Positions 1-7,901 of a stretch of 64,000 nt of DNA are shown here, in pieces. The stretch is from JACDAE01 sp963717195. GTDB lineage: Bacteria > Chloroflexota > Ktedonobacteria > Ktedonobacterales > Ktedonobacteraceae. A model generated the notes under the pieces. The model ran no database searches, was not told the DNA's origin, and saw only the letters and a program-made list of their open reading frames with translations. Both the position numbers and the translations under genes were made by a program. The number at the start of each line of letters is the position of its first letter. Within the stretch, counting starts at the first letter, position 1. The DNA lies in assembly GCA_963717195.1 (NCBI GenBank), contig CAVQVR010000015.1:79352-143351 (forward strand), read 5' to 3'.

Positions 1-241
1 AGGTGCGATAGACAAGCTGGTTGCCCGGCAGCAATCTTAGCACATGGGACTCAACCGCGCTCACTATAGCAACTGGAGTTCCTTCCGCTGGTACAAAATA
101 GAACCAGCGGCGTGTGTACATTTCCTCTTGAGGAAGATCAAGCACCTGGTATGCGATGGGATTTGCTTTGCGAAAATCATAAAAAAGCCAGCCGTCGAGC
201 CTCTCGGCACGTAATAACTGTTGAATGCGTTCTAAATTCAT
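1..241 (-). CDS. Xaa-Pro aminopeptidase-like protein, N-terminal part (cut by window edge)
   Basis: An open frame starts at an ATG at 241 on the minus strand and runs off the window start, giving about 80 residues. It begins MNLERIQQLLRAERLDGWLF and continues with a YDFRKANPIAYQVL stretch. This resembles the creatinase-like N-terminal domain of M24 metallopeptidases (Xaa-Pro dipeptidase/aminopeptidase), in which a 'DGWLxYDFRxxNPxA' segment is typical. A purine-rich GAGAAGAGACC stretch lies just before the start. The metal-binding pita-bread catalytic domain would lie outside the window, so the enzyme class is inferred from the N-terminus only. It is divergent from the sigma factor gene, with about 225 bases between them. 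Confidence 0.7.
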   Translation of the reverse strand, partial: MNLERIQQLLRAERLDGWLFYDFRKANPIAYQVLDLPQEEMYTRRWFYFVPAEGTPVAIVSAVESHVLRLLPGNQLVYRT

Positions 242-466
242 TATGAGGTCTCTTCTCTCTATTTTAGGAATTTACGATGATCAGCAAGCAATCTATCAGA
301 GAATGAGCGCGTATGTGGCTCTCGGTAAAAGAAATTATACCATCGAAAAGATTGTAAAATTCCATATTAAATAGTACAGTTGAGACCACCATAAAATTCC
401 CCTGGAAGGATAGAATGAGAGAACACGGTGAGTGAGCAAGGAGCAGAAAAAGGAGGTAAGGAAGTC

Positions 467-1339
467 ATGAGTATAGAGCCCAGCATAGATCAGTTAGTAG
501 AACAGGCAAGTGAGGGAAATGAAGAAGCTCTCGAAGCAGTCGTACGAGCTATTCAAGATCGTATTTACAACCTGGCCTTACGCATGTTGTGGCACCCATC
601 CGATGCTGAGGACGCCACTCAGGAGATTTTATTGAAGGTGATTACACATTTGAGTCAGTTTCGGCAGGAAAGTACTTTTATGACCTGGGTCTATCAGATT
701 GCAACCAATCATTTGTTCACCACCCGGCGACGGCGAGCCGAAACGACCCCACTCACGTCCACATTTATCGGGAACGTCATGGAAGCGGTAGAAGCTGAAC
801 GTGCTCAATCCCACCCTGTTCTTGAGAGCCAGGATGGAGTAGAACAAGAATTGCTCCTCAAAGAGCTGCAGCTCCGGTGCACGCTTGGCATGCTGCTTTG
901 CCTTGACCGAGAGCACCGCCTCGCCTATATCCTGAGCGAAGTTTTTGAGGTGAGTAGTGCTCAAGGTGCCTCCATTCTCGCGATCAGCGAGTCGGCTTTC
1001 CGCAAGCGTGTCTCGCGAGCGCGAGCACGGCTTCGGAGGTGTATGGAACCGAATTGTCGCCTGGTCGGTGAGGTACAAGAGTGCAACTGCGTCCGACACC
1101 TTGAGCAAAGTTCCTCAGCCGAGCAACGAAGGCTCGCCATGCTGCTGGCAACACATCCGCTCGGAGTGAGTGCTTTACAGCCAGATGCGGGTTTACTGGC
1201 TCAGGCCCGCGAGCTTGGACAGTTGGAACGGGTGGCCGCCATCTTTCAGAGCCACCCCTCATTTGCCGCCCCAGGCCGCCTGGTCCTGGAGATCAAGAGA
1301 CTTCTGGCAAGTGACACATTTCGGATATTCGAGATGTAG
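467..1339 (+). CDS. ECF-like sigma-70 family RNA polymerase sigma factor with C-terminal extension
   Basis: This is a group 4 type sigma factor of about 290 residues. Region 2 is clear: DAEDATQEILLKV followed by an STFMTWVYQIATNH segment used in core binding and -10 recognition. A region 4 helix-turn-helix is seen near GASILAISESAFRKRVSRAR. After it comes an unusual tail of about 100 residues with a Cys-rich CxLVGEVQECNC patch, possibly a metal or regulatory site. The ATG at 467 is preferred because AAAGGAGG ends about 10 bases upstream. An in-frame GTG at 428 would add 13 residues but lacks a comparable site. No anti-sigma gene follows; the next gene is an unrecognised protein. The target regulon cannot be read from the sequence. 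Confidence 0.85.
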   Translation: MSIEPSIDQLVEQASEGNEEALEAVVRAIQDRIYNLALRMLWHPSDAEDATQEILLKVITHLSQFRQESTFMTWVYQIATNHLFTTRRRRAETTPLTSTFIGNVMEAVEAERAQSHPVLESQDGVEQELLLKELQLRCTLGMLLCLDREHRLAYILSEVFEVSSAQGASILAISESAFRKRVSRARARLRRCMEPNCRLVGEVQECNCVRHLEQSSSAEQRRLAMLLATHPLGVSALQPDAGLLAQARELGQLERVAAIFQSHPSFAAPGRLVLEIKRLLASDTFRIFEM

Positions 1340-1473
1340 GACGAAAACCGGTCACAAATGCTTCCATGATGAGTCTGATACTATGTATACTACTCTCTCA
1401 TGAGACCTTCAGAAACAACGCACGCATGAGAGGAAAAGAAAAGAGATGTGACACTAGAAAAGGAGAATGCTCT

Positions 1474-2046
1474 ATGACACCCGAACAAATCAAGCAGATT
1501 ATTCAAGGTGGCCAGTGGGTAAGCATCACCACCGAGCTGCGCCCAAGCACAAATAAATCAGCAACAGGAGAAATTCAACCCTTTTATTGTTCAAGAGTTT
1601 TTACGTATTCCCCTGATGACAGATTTGCCTGTACCATCATGAATTATGCCGATGCCAATGGAAAAGTGCCTTTGGTGAAAATTGTTATTAAAGGGCATAA
1701 CGCCTGGCAGGGAGAGCACCCGATTGCAAAAGGCGCTTACAACCTTGACTACATTGCAGATGAAGGGTATGAGGTGACCCCGCTGCATCAAGGATTCGCC
1801 AATGTCGCGAACACATTTCCAGGCAATGGTCTCAACAAATGGGAAGTCAATGTCATGCAAAACGTCACAGGAAAAGCCTTTCCTTTGTTTAGTCTTGCCG
1901 AAGGACAAATCTATGTCGACTATGACCTCATTTATATTTACAACGACATGCTTTTTAATGGGAGTAAAAACGTTGACGGTCGTGCTTTTGACAAGCCTGA
2001 AAACAGGCCAACAAATTTGCAAATTCCGTTGGTGAGGCAGAAATAA
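1474..2046 (+). CDS. hypothetical protein, 190 aa
   Basis: The start at 1474 has an AAAAGGAGAA site about 7 bases upstream. The frame is also open further upstream to 1366, but without such a site. The protein is soluble-looking with no signal peptide or membrane helix. It is rich in aromatic residues (WVSITTELRPS, VDYDLIYIYNDMLFNGSKN) and has an HPIAKGAYNLDYIADEGYEV segment, a composition like a beta-rich binding domain. I have a weak impression of similarity to APCDD1-like domain proteins and would not rely on it. It follows the sigma factor by about 135 bases on the same strand and could be co-transcribed. The function is unknown. Confidence 0.75.
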   Translation: MTPEQIKQIIQGGQWVSITTELRPSTNKSATGEIQPFYCSRVFTYSPDDRFACTIMNYADANGKVPLVKIVIKGHNAWQGEHPIAKGAYNLDYIADEGYEVTPLHQGFANVANTFPGNGLNKWEVNVMQNVTGKAFPLFSLAEGQIYVDYDLIYIYNDMLFNGSKNVDGRAFDKPENRPTNLQIPLVRQK

Positions 2047-2145
2047 TAGACCAGTATATCCGCCAGAAGATCTGTGTGCCATCAGTTCTTGCCACAGGAC
2101 AGTCAAGGCCACCTCCGGGTTGGTGGCATGGACCGTAATGGTCGT

Positions 2146-2170
2146 GGAGGTCTCACTACAAGAGACCTCC
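2146..2170. terminator. hairpin after the 190-aa gene
   Basis: GGAGGTCTC and GAGACCTCC form a perfect 9-bp stem with a 7-base loop. There is no long T run, so it is a weak intrinsic terminator candidate or a small repeat. A related GACCTCCTGAG palindrome follows the Rpn gene at 40451. Confidence 0.4.
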
Positions 2171-2256
2171 TAATCTCTGCTCCGCATCCACAACAGTAAA
2201 ACAATCACAAACATCCACTGGCATATTCCTATAGGTTCGTTATACTATATTTAATG

Positions 2257-2411
2257 GTAACTATTCAGTAGGGGTCTGACTCCTCAGCGCCTACGGCGCT
2301 TCGCAAGCCGTTGTGTGGATGGTGGGATTTGCGACCTGGGGCCGCAAATCCCACCATCCACACACAACCTGGGTGAGCCACCGCAGGTGGCGAGGAGACC
2401 TGAAGAGTTAC
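2257..2411. mobile_element. MITE-like element, copy 1 (155 bp), with 8-bp target duplication
   Basis: The ends GTAACTATTCAG and CTGAAGAGTTAC form a 12-bp inverted repeat with one mismatch. The octamer ATTTAATG lies immediately outside both ends (2249-2256 and 2412-2419), a perfect 8-bp target-site duplication. Inside is a 21-bp perfect palindrome (arms 2313-2333 and 2343-2363) flanked by GCGCCTACGGCGC and CCACCGCAGGTGG mini-hairpins. There is no coding capacity. A second copy lies at 5583-5739. GTAA-starting ends with an 8-bp duplication would suit mobilisation by an IS66-like transposase; that is inference, as none is present here. The element ends 48 bases before the LCP start codon. Confidence 0.85.
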
Positions 2412-2459
2412 ATTTAATGACTTATATAAATCATTACTGTTGAGTAGATAAAAAAGAGT

Positions 2460-3644
2460 ATGGACGACGAACCAACCATCAAATTAACAAAGCATTCAGA
2501 GAGACCTGCCAGGTCGGAATTCCCGCGCCCTTTTCGCATTTTTCCCAGGATACCCTTCAAAAAAAGGGGAAAGCGCCGACCGGCAGATCCCACCCGCATT
2601 GCCCTGACCCTCTTCCTGGGTTTTCTCGTGCTGATGGGAGGAATATTTACCTGTGGCTATATCTATGAACAAAACGTTCAGCAACCAATTTCGCAGTTCA
2701 TCCATCCCGTCAGCCAGGGCGACAACACAAACGCGTCGTACGATGCGATTGATGGACGCTCCTGGAACCTCTTACTGTTGGGAAGCGATAACGATGGGAA
2801 ATATAACTTTCCGGCACTTTTGACACAGGTCATGATGGTCGTCCACGTCGATACAGCGGACAAGAGCGCTTATCTGGTCTCCATTCCGCGCGATTCGTGG
2901 GTCTCCGTACCACAGATAGGTGGCATGCACAAAATAGACCAGGCATTTTTGCTGGGTGCCACACAACATAATTCGTTTGATGATGGTGTCCGCGTTGCCC
3001 GACTCACAATTGAGCAGGATTATGGAATTCCGATTGATCGTTACGGCTGGATTGGCCTGAGCGGTTTTGCTAAGATGATCGATACTCTTGGGGGCGTCGA
3101 TGTAGATGTTACGCATCCAGTGGTTGACGATAGTTATCCCAATGATATAGGCACGAGCAGTAATTCTAACGATCCCTATGCCTATGAGCGGCTTTATATC
3201 CCCCCAGGCCCACAACATCTCAATGGAACGGAGGCGCTGGAGTATGTACGTTCACGCCACTCAGATCTTGTGGGCGATATTGGACGAACACAACGACAAC
3301 AACAGATACTGAGTGCACTCAAGCAGAAGCTCAATGTTAGCAGCGTCCTCACGCACATCCCGGATCTGATGAAAGATCTCAATGGGCAAGTCTATACTGA
3401 CCTTAGCGAGCAGGAGATGATCGCCTTTGCCAACTTCGGTCGCACGCTCGCCAGTGGGTCGATCAAGCGTATCACGCTGGGACCCGGCAGCGGGAACCAG
3501 GATTTCGGCGATTATGCGAGCGTCTTTGATCCATCCACCAATTCTAATCAAGATGTAATTATTCCCAATTGCAAAAATATTCAACCAGTGGTGAGCAATA
3601 TTTTCCAGACGGGTATTTTCTCAGGGGGATGCAATGTTACATAA
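2460..3644 (+). CDS. LytR-CpsA-Psr (LCP) family cell-envelope ligase
   Basis: This 394-residue type II membrane protein has a basic cytoplasmic N-terminus, one transmembrane helix at about residues 46-69, then an extracytoplasmic LCP domain (about 100-290). Family hallmarks are GSDNDG, a VVHVDT segment, SIPRDSWV, the GGVDVDV turn and ALEYVRSRHSDLVGDIGR, the last carrying the conserved Arg residues that bind polyprenyl pyrophosphate. LCP enzymes transfer glycopolymers from lipid carriers to the cell wall or to proteins. Here the exact acceptor is unknown. A roughly 100-residue C-terminal tail contains two Cys. The gene overlaps pgeF by 11 bases, suggesting translational coupling. Its upstream region is occupied by a MITE, so its promoter may lie in or beside that element. 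Confidence 0.92.
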   Translation: MDDEPTIKLTKHSERPARSEFPRPFRIFPRIPFKKRGKRRPADPTRIALTLFLGFLVLMGGIFTCGYIYEQNVQQPISQFIHPVSQGDNTNASYDAIDGRSWNLLLLGSDNDGKYNFPALLTQVMMVVHVDTADKSAYLVSIPRDSWVSVPQIGGMHKIDQAFLLGATQHNSFDDGVRVARLTIEQDYGIPIDRYGWIGLSGFAKMIDTLGGVDVDVTHPVVDDSYPNDIGTSSNSNDPYAYERLYIPPGPQHLNGTEALEYVRSRHSDLVGDIGRTQRQQQILSALKQKLNVSSVLTHIPDLMKDLNGQVYTDLSEQEMIAFANFGRTLASGSIKRITLGPGSGNQDFGDYASVFDPSTNSNQDVIIPNCKNIQPVVSNIFQTGIFSGGCNVT

Positions 3645-4533
3645 CTGTCATGAGGGGAAAGTGCATTATCTGCAATTCGAGCACTATCGCCAGTTTCCCG
3701 GCCTGATCCATGGTGTTTTCACACGTCAGGGAGGATATAGCCAGGAACCGTATAGCAGCCTTAATACCTCCACGCCGCCTTTTAACCCTGGAGATAGTAT
3801 TGATAACGTTGTACGCAACCGTGGGCTTGCGTTGCAGGCGCTTGACATAGCAACTTATCCTTGCGTCACGCTGTGGCAGGTACATGGGGCTGATGTTGCG
3901 ATCTATGACTCACACGAAGAATGGCGTACCGATTGGGCATATTCCTCTTATTATGAGCGTCCATGGACGCCACAATCTATCCGTAAAGCTGATGCCTTGA
4001 TCACCAAAGAGCATAGAGCAGTGTTGGCGCTTTCCTTTGCTGATTGTGTGCCTATTCTGCTGTATGATCCAGTCGAACAGGTAATAGGGCTGGTTCATGG
4101 AGGGTGGCGTGGCACCGCGCGGGGAATCGTGGTGGCCACGCTCGAAGCCATGAACGAATACTCTGGTTGCCAGCCTGGCAACATCTATGTCGGTATTGGT
4201 CCCGCTATCGCCCCTTGCTGCTATGAGGTGAGCGAGACTGTACAGAAACTCTTTCTGGGCCAGATGCAATTTGAGACAATGCCAGTTCGGGAGCGATACC
4301 GTGATCTCATCAAGGAAGCAGTCGTTTTCTCTACGCTGGCACTACCCGATAAAACGAGTTTGCGCCTGGATCTGCAAGCAACCAATCGCAATCAGCTTCT
4401 GCTGGCAGGGGTGCTGCCTGAGCATATCGAAACGATGGAGATTTGCACTGGTTGCAACGTTGATCGTTTCTTCTCTCACAGGAAAGAGGAGGGTAAAACG
4501 GGGCGTTTCCCCGTGCTTATGGCTCTCTCCTGA
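3634..4533 (+). CDS. pgeF: Peptidoglycan editing factor PgeF (YfiH, laccase-like fold)
   Basis: This is a 299-residue cytosolic enzyme of the multicopper-polyphenol oxidoreductase/YfiH fold. The family is known to act as a purine nucleoside phosphorylase/deaminase-like enzyme, and E. coli PgeF cleans UDP-MurNAc of wrongly added L-Ser. Signature segments are HGVFTRQGG near the N-terminus, TLWQVHG, DCVPILLYD, GLVHGGWRGTARGI and GIGPAIAPCCYEV. The His and Cys of these motifs form the zinc site. AGGGGG lies just before the ATG, and the first 11 bases overlap the end of the LCP gene, so the two envelope genes probably share a transcript. Confidence 0.93.
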   Translation: MLHNCHEGKVHYLQFEHYRQFPGLIHGVFTRQGGYSQEPYSSLNTSTPPFNPGDSIDNVVRNRGLALQALDIATYPCVTLWQVHGADVAIYDSHEEWRTDWAYSSYYERPWTPQSIRKADALITKEHRAVLALSFADCVPILLYDPVEQVIGLVHGGWRGTARGIVVATLEAMNEYSGCQPGNIYVGIGPAIAPCCYEVSETVQKLFLGQMQFETMPVRERYRDLIKEAVVFSTLALPDKTSLRLDLQATNRNQLLLAGVLPEHIETMEICTGCNVDRFFSHRKEEGKTGRFPVLMALS

Positions 4534-4542
4534 TCAGGGGAA

Positions 4543-4566
4543 GTGCCTGCTGAAAAGAGCAGGCAC
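4543..4566. terminator. hairpin between convergent genes
   Basis: GTGCCTGCT and AGCAGGCAC form a perfect 9-bp stem around GAAAAG, directly after pgeF and just before the stop of the convergent 140-aa gene. No long T tract follows on either strand. Confidence 0.5.
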
Positions 4567-4572
4567 GGAGTC

Positions 4573-4995
4573 CTAGGTTACACCGATTGTCTGAGCTTGA
4601 TTGAGCAATTTCCAGAATGTACCATCAGCAGTACGCACATCTTTCTTGCTAAGAACAACCGACTGACATTCGCCATTCACAGCGTTTACATGCAGAACTG
4701 ACGCTTGATTATGGAAAAATGTGAGCTGGTAGCTTGCAATAAGATACATAGGACAGAGCTGGTTAGCGGGCGCAGCAGGCAAGGACAGCGTATGTTGGTA
4801 AAGTTCCTGTACCAGGTGTGCCCTCAAAACCACTTCATGAGAAGAGGCTCCGCTATTATTCACCCCTGGCGTACGAGCAATTTCTAACTTGTTCGGTGTC
4901 GCTGCAGCAGCTTGCACTATCAGGCACCCTTCAAACAAAAACGCGATGGAGACAATCAACGGCAGCAACAACAAAGAACGACGTACGGATTTCAT
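4573..4995 (-). CDS. small exported hypothetical protein, 140 aa
   Basis: From the ATG at 4995, which follows a GAAGGAGA site, the protein starts MKSVRRSLLLLPLIVSIAFL. This is a typical Sec signal with cleavage probably near VQAAAA. A Cys sits in FLFEGC inside the hydrophobic stretch, but it does not form a convincing lipobox. The mature part of about 110 residues has two Cys (QLCPMY and GECQSV) that could form a disulfide, and no domain that I recognise. An upstream in-frame GTG at 5016 would add seven residues and has no clear site. It is convergent to pgeF. The function is unknown. Confidence 0.7.
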   Translation of the reverse strand: MKSVRRSLLLLPLIVSIAFLFEGCLIVQAAAATPNKLEIARTPGVNNSGASSHEVVLRAHLVQELYQHTLSLPAAPANQLCPMYLIASYQLTFFHNQASVLHVNAVNGECQSVVLSKKDVRTADGTFWKLLNQAQTIGVT

Positions 4996-5130
4996 AAGTA
5001 AATCTCCTTCCCCCACTTAACACATGAGATTATACATGGACATACTACAATCTTCCTTTATGACGCATACGCCACCTATACTTTCAGTATACTGATACCA
5101 TCAAATATATATTCTTCAATACATCGACTT

Positions 5131-5556
5131 TTATTCATTATTGTTCTGCTCATGTGGATACATCGCCTGCGGTTGTTCATAATCAAGCGGGGGATATTGC
5201 TCATATGGAGCAGGAGGTACAGCGCCTGGTTGATAGGGAGGAGGTGGTTGTGCCGCCTGGTATCCCTGCTGGTAGGGATAATAAGGAACCTGTGGTGGCA
5301 AGGGAGTTTGCGGTTGAACGTAGGGTTGATAGGGAGTTTGCGCTTTCTGTGCCGAACGTCCTAGAAACAGGTAAAGCAATGCGCCAATCAGATGAGTAAA
5401 GATTATAATCAAGATCCAGACTGTCTTCTGAGTATCTGAAATTCTTTTATTCATAGCGCAATTAACAAGCATCCACACCCAGAAAACCGTTCCTACGATT
5501 ATGAGGCCTATGATGCATTGAGCGAATAATTCAATACTATTAAAGCCTAGCGGCAT
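5131..5556 (-). CDS. PLDc_N-type small membrane protein with Pro/Tyr-rich tail
   Basis: The protein has 141 residues with two transmembrane helices (about 10-33 and 45-65) separated by a short loop, NCAMNKRISDTQKTVW. The second helix ends in GALLYLFLGR, the signature of the phospholipase D/nuclease N-terminal (PLDc_N) membrane module. The catalytic PLD domain is absent. The rest is a low-complexity cytoplasmic tail of Pro, Tyr and Gln (YQPYVQPQ, PPPYQPG). Proteins of this shape are often scaffolds of unknown role. The ATG at 5556 is preferred over 5574 because GGAAGG precedes it. A MITE begins only 26 bases upstream, so expression may depend on sequence brought by that element. Confidence 0.75.
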   Translation of the reverse strand: MPLGFNSIELFAQCIIGLIIVGTVFWVWMLVNCAMNKRISDTQKTVWILIIIFTHLIGALLYLFLGRSAQKAQTPYQPYVQPQTPLPPQVPYYPYQQGYQAAQPPPPYQPGAVPPAPYEQYPPLDYEQPQAMYPHEQNNNE

Positions 5557-5582
5557 CGCACACTTCCCTTCCAAATATATTG

Positions 5583-5739
5583 GTAACTATTCAGAAGGGG
5601 CCTGACTCCTCAGCGCCTACGGCGCTTCGCAAGCCGTTTGGTGTGGACGGTGGGATTTGCGGCCTGGGGCCGCAAATCCCACCGTCCACACCAAACTTGG
5701 GCGAGCCACCGCAGGTGGCGAGCAGACCTGAAGAGTTAC
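5583..5739. mobile_element. MITE-like element, copy 2 (157 bp)
   Basis: This is the same element as at 2257: identical GTAACTATTCAG and CTGAAGAGTTAC ends and the same internal modules. The central palindrome is longer and perfect, with 28-bp arms 5637-5664 and 5668-5695 and a TGG loop. Differences from copy 1 occur in both arms together, so base pairing is kept. No clear target duplication is visible (flanks ATATATTG and TATGTATT), which may mean an older insertion or later change. Confidence 0.85.
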
Positions 5740-6055
5740 TATGTATTATTTTAACGATGAAATCTGGTAGAATAATTCTATGGCAATACTAACATTCTTA
5801 GCGTTAAAGATCAAATAGTTGTGCTCAGGTGCTCAGGAGAAATTGAACATGACCAGAATCTACATTGCGATGGAAGATGCGCTGATTGTGTTTCAGGGTA
5901 CTCTGATACTCTGACATCTCTATTGACGAACTCGTTCTTGCTATGACACTATACAAAGATACATAGAGAGACCTCTAACCCCATATAAGACTCAAACGTA
6001 TTATCTATTATAAAGAGGACATAAGTATCATTCAACAGCGGAGCATTAAGAAAGA
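5740..6055. other. intergenic stretch without recognisable gene
   Basis: This is 316 AT-rich bases between the MITE and yggS. I see no ORF with a plausible ribosome site and no strong hairpin. The promoter of the yggS operon should lie in the last 100 bases; no box is clear enough to name. Confidence 0.5.
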
Positions 6056-6790
6056 GTGATAGACGACCACCCTATTAGCGAACAAGAACGCCTTGCAGCC
6101 AACATCGCAGCGGTACGTGCATCTATCAAAGCAGCCGCAGAGAGAGTTGGGCGGCGACCTGAGGAGATCACACTCATCGCCGTCTCTAAAACGAGGCCCG
6201 TTACGATGGTTGAAATGGCGTATGATCTGGGGATTAGCGATTTTGGTGAGAATCGTGTGCAGGAAGCGCTACCCAAAATTGCTGAATTTCGTCCTCCGGG
6301 GCTACGTTGGCATATGATTGGTCGCTTGCAAAGCAATAAAGCTCGTAAAGTGGTGAGTGCGTTTGATTCTGTGCAGAGCATTGACTCTCTCCATGTCGCC
6401 CAGGCTCTCAATCGTTCTATAGAGGTGGAGCAAAGAGGACGTCTGCCAGTTTTGCTTGAGGTGAATGTTGCGGGTGAGCAGAGCAAAGCTGGTATAACGG
6501 GGGCTGAAGTTCCAGTGCTGGCACGTCAGATTGCAGAACTTCCGCATCTGGAGCTTCAGGGGTTGATGACAGTTGCTCCGCAGGTAGATAACCCGGAAGA
6601 GGTGCGCCCCGTGTTTCGTGAGCTACGTTCGTTACGGGATCGTTTACGAGATGAGTTGCCTGATTGTTCATGGAAGCATCTGTCTATGGGCATGACTGAT
6701 GATTATTGTATAGCAATTGAAGAAGGTGCCACCATTGTCCGTGTTGGACGGGCGATCTTTGGCGAACGTGTGTATAAAGGAGACCAATAA
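6056..6790 (+). CDS. yggS: YggS/PROSC family pyridoxal-phosphate homeostasis protein
   Basis: This 244-residue single-domain PLP protein has the fold of the alanine racemase N-terminal barrel. Seen are ITLIAVSKTRPV with the PLP-binding Lys, DFGENRVQEALPK, WHMIGRLQSNK, LEVNVAGEQSKAG, and the C-terminal LSMGMTDDYCIAIEEGATIVRVGRAIFG phosphate-binding region. Family members keep free PLP low and supply it to apoenzymes. The start is a GTG, and a GCGGAG stretch lies about 13 bases upstream. It is the first gene of a tight four-gene run: its stop overlaps the next ATG. A yggS-yggT-DUF167 order is common in bacteria. Confidence 0.93.
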   Translation: MIDDHPISEQERLAANIAAVRASIKAAAERVGRRPEEITLIAVSKTRPVTMVEMAYDLGISDFGENRVQEALPKIAEFRPPGLRWHMIGRLQSNKARKVVSAFDSVQSIDSLHVAQALNRSIEVEQRGRLPVLLEVNVAGEQSKAGITGAEVPVLARQIAELPHLELQGLMTVAPQVDNPEEVRPVFRELRSLRDRLRDELPDCSWKHLSMGMTDDYCIAIEEGATIVRVGRAIFGERVYKGDQ

Positions 6791-7284
6791 TGAAACTTGA
6801 CGATCTGCTTTTCAGCCGTCGCATCCGCCAGAACCATGCTCTGGAACATGCGACAATCACAATTCTGAGCGACCATGTCCCCGAATTGCGTGTTAGCGCG
6901 CGCTCCAGTTCAGACGGCTTTATTATCTTCGGCGATGTGGATCTGGGGCAACTGCGTATTGCTCTGGACGAGGCGCTATCTCGCTTACTTGCCGGCGAAT
7001 CAGAGCTGGCCATCCACCCTAACTGTGGTACCAACCTTGCAGTCGGCGTTACAATGGTTACCATCGGGACGATGTTAGGAATGGCATCGACCCATACACG
7101 AACGCGTGTTGCCACGGCTGCTGCATCATCAGTTGCAGGCTGGGCTGCGGCTCGCCCATTAGGAGAATATGTGCAACGTCACTTTACCACCCTACCAGAC
7201 CTGCGAGGTGTACGCGTCACTGAGATAGCCCGCCGCAAATTCTTTGGAATGACATTCGTTGAAGTACGCACTGTACAGGAGTAA
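6790..7284 (+). CDS. DUF6391-like protein
   Basis: The protein has 164 residues and begins with an RIRQNHALEHATITIL stretch, the hallmark I associate with the DUF6391 family found in cyanobacteria and Chloroflexota. A conserved HPNCGTNLAVG segment in the middle holds a Cys and a His that might bind metal or act catalytically. Next comes a hydrophobic Ala/Thr/Met-rich region of about 45 residues (VTMVTIGTMLGMAS onward) that may be one or two membrane helices. The C-terminus is a small basic domain. The ATG overlaps the yggS stop by one base (TAATG), so translation is coupled. The function is unknown; its position suggests a link to YggS or YggT. Confidence 0.75.
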   Translation: MKLDDLLFSRRIRQNHALEHATITILSDHVPELRVSARSSSDGFIIFGDVDLGQLRIALDEALSRLLAGESELAIHPNCGTNLAVGVTMVTIGTMLGMASTHTRTRVATAAASSVAGWAAARPLGEYVQRHFTTLPDLRGVRVTEIARRKFFGMTFVEVRTVQE

Positions 7285-7287
7285 TGT

Positions 7288-7572
7288 ATGCCACTGTTTA
7301 CACCACCTGTTCCCATCTTGAGCTTCCTGGTGACATATGGAATTGGAATAATTATTCTATCGATGCTGATCCGAGCTTTCGCATCCTGGTTTCGTATTGA
7401 TGAACGTTTCGCGTTTATTCGTTTTCTGGCTCGCATCACCGATCCATTTATCAGCCCGGTACGTCGACTTATACCTCCGCTGGGCTTCATCGATCTGTCT
7501 TTTATCATAACATTGTTCCTGCTGATCATTTTGCACCAACTCTTACAGCAGGCACTCCCTAGCGGGTGGTAG
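7288..7572 (+). CDS. yggT: YggT family membrane protein
   Basis: This 94-residue integral membrane protein has two hydrophobic helices (about 8-30 and 65-88). They are joined by the loop RFLARITDPFISPVRRLIPP, which is the YggT family signature. Members are linked to osmotic stress tolerance, cell division and envelope organisation (known as CCB3/YlmG in plastids and Gram-positives). It starts three bases after the preceding stop and is four bases from the next gene, so it is part of the yggS operon. Confidence 0.92.
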   Translation: MPLFTPPVPILSFLVTYGIGIIILSMLIRAFASWFRIDERFAFIRFLARITDPFISPVRRLIPPLGFIDLSFIITLFLLIILHQLLQQALPSGW

Positions 7573-7576
7573 TTTC

Positions 7577-7828
7577 ATGCTCCTAAACGTGCGCGTTATT
7601 CCACGCAGCAGTAAAGACAGGCTTGAATGGGAACAGGGTACGCTCAAGGCTCGTCTAACGGCACCGCCAGTGGATGGGGCCGCGAACTCTGCCCTGATAA
7701 ATCTGCTCGCGCAACGCCTCTCAGTACCTCGCCGCACGATCAGCATTATCCGTGGCGAAACGAGCCGCCAAAAAACAGTGGAGATTGCAGACCTGACGCT
7801 AGAACAAGTTGAGGGCAGGCTGCAATAA
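7577..7828 (+). CDS. DUF167 (YggU) family protein
   Basis: This is an 83-residue alpha/beta protein. LNVRVIPRSSKDRLEWEQGTLKARLTAPPV is followed by DGAANSALINLLAQRLSVPRRTISIIRGETSRQK, which matches the DUF167/YggU pattern closely (PVDGxANxALIxLLAxxLxVxxxxxxIxxGxxSRxK). The molecular role is unknown, although the family is nearly universal and often sits behind yggT as here. It is the last gene of the operon and is followed by a strong palindrome. Confidence 0.92.
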   Translation: MLLNVRVIPRSSKDRLEWEQGTLKARLTAPPVDGAANSALINLLAQRLSVPRRTISIIRGETSRQKTVEIADLTLEQVEGRLQ

Positions 7829-7847
7829 TATTTGTAGGAGCCGCGTT

Positions 7848-7894
7848 TACGACGCCCCGGTGGGTCCAATGTGATGACCCACCGGGGCGTCGTA
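7848..7894. terminator. bidirectional terminator-like palindrome
   Basis: Perfect 19-bp arms (7848-7866 and 7876-7894, core GACGCCCCGG) with a 9-base loop lie between convergent genes. It is GC-rich without a T run. It belongs to the window's family of long intergenic palindromes and probably ends transcription from both sides. Confidence 0.6.
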
Positions 7895-7901
7895 GACGTG
7901 T

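Noticed and set aside
5575..5747. Target-site duplication around MITE copy 2
   Set aside because: The flanking octamers ATATATTG and TATGTATT do not match, so only copy 1 has a supported duplication.
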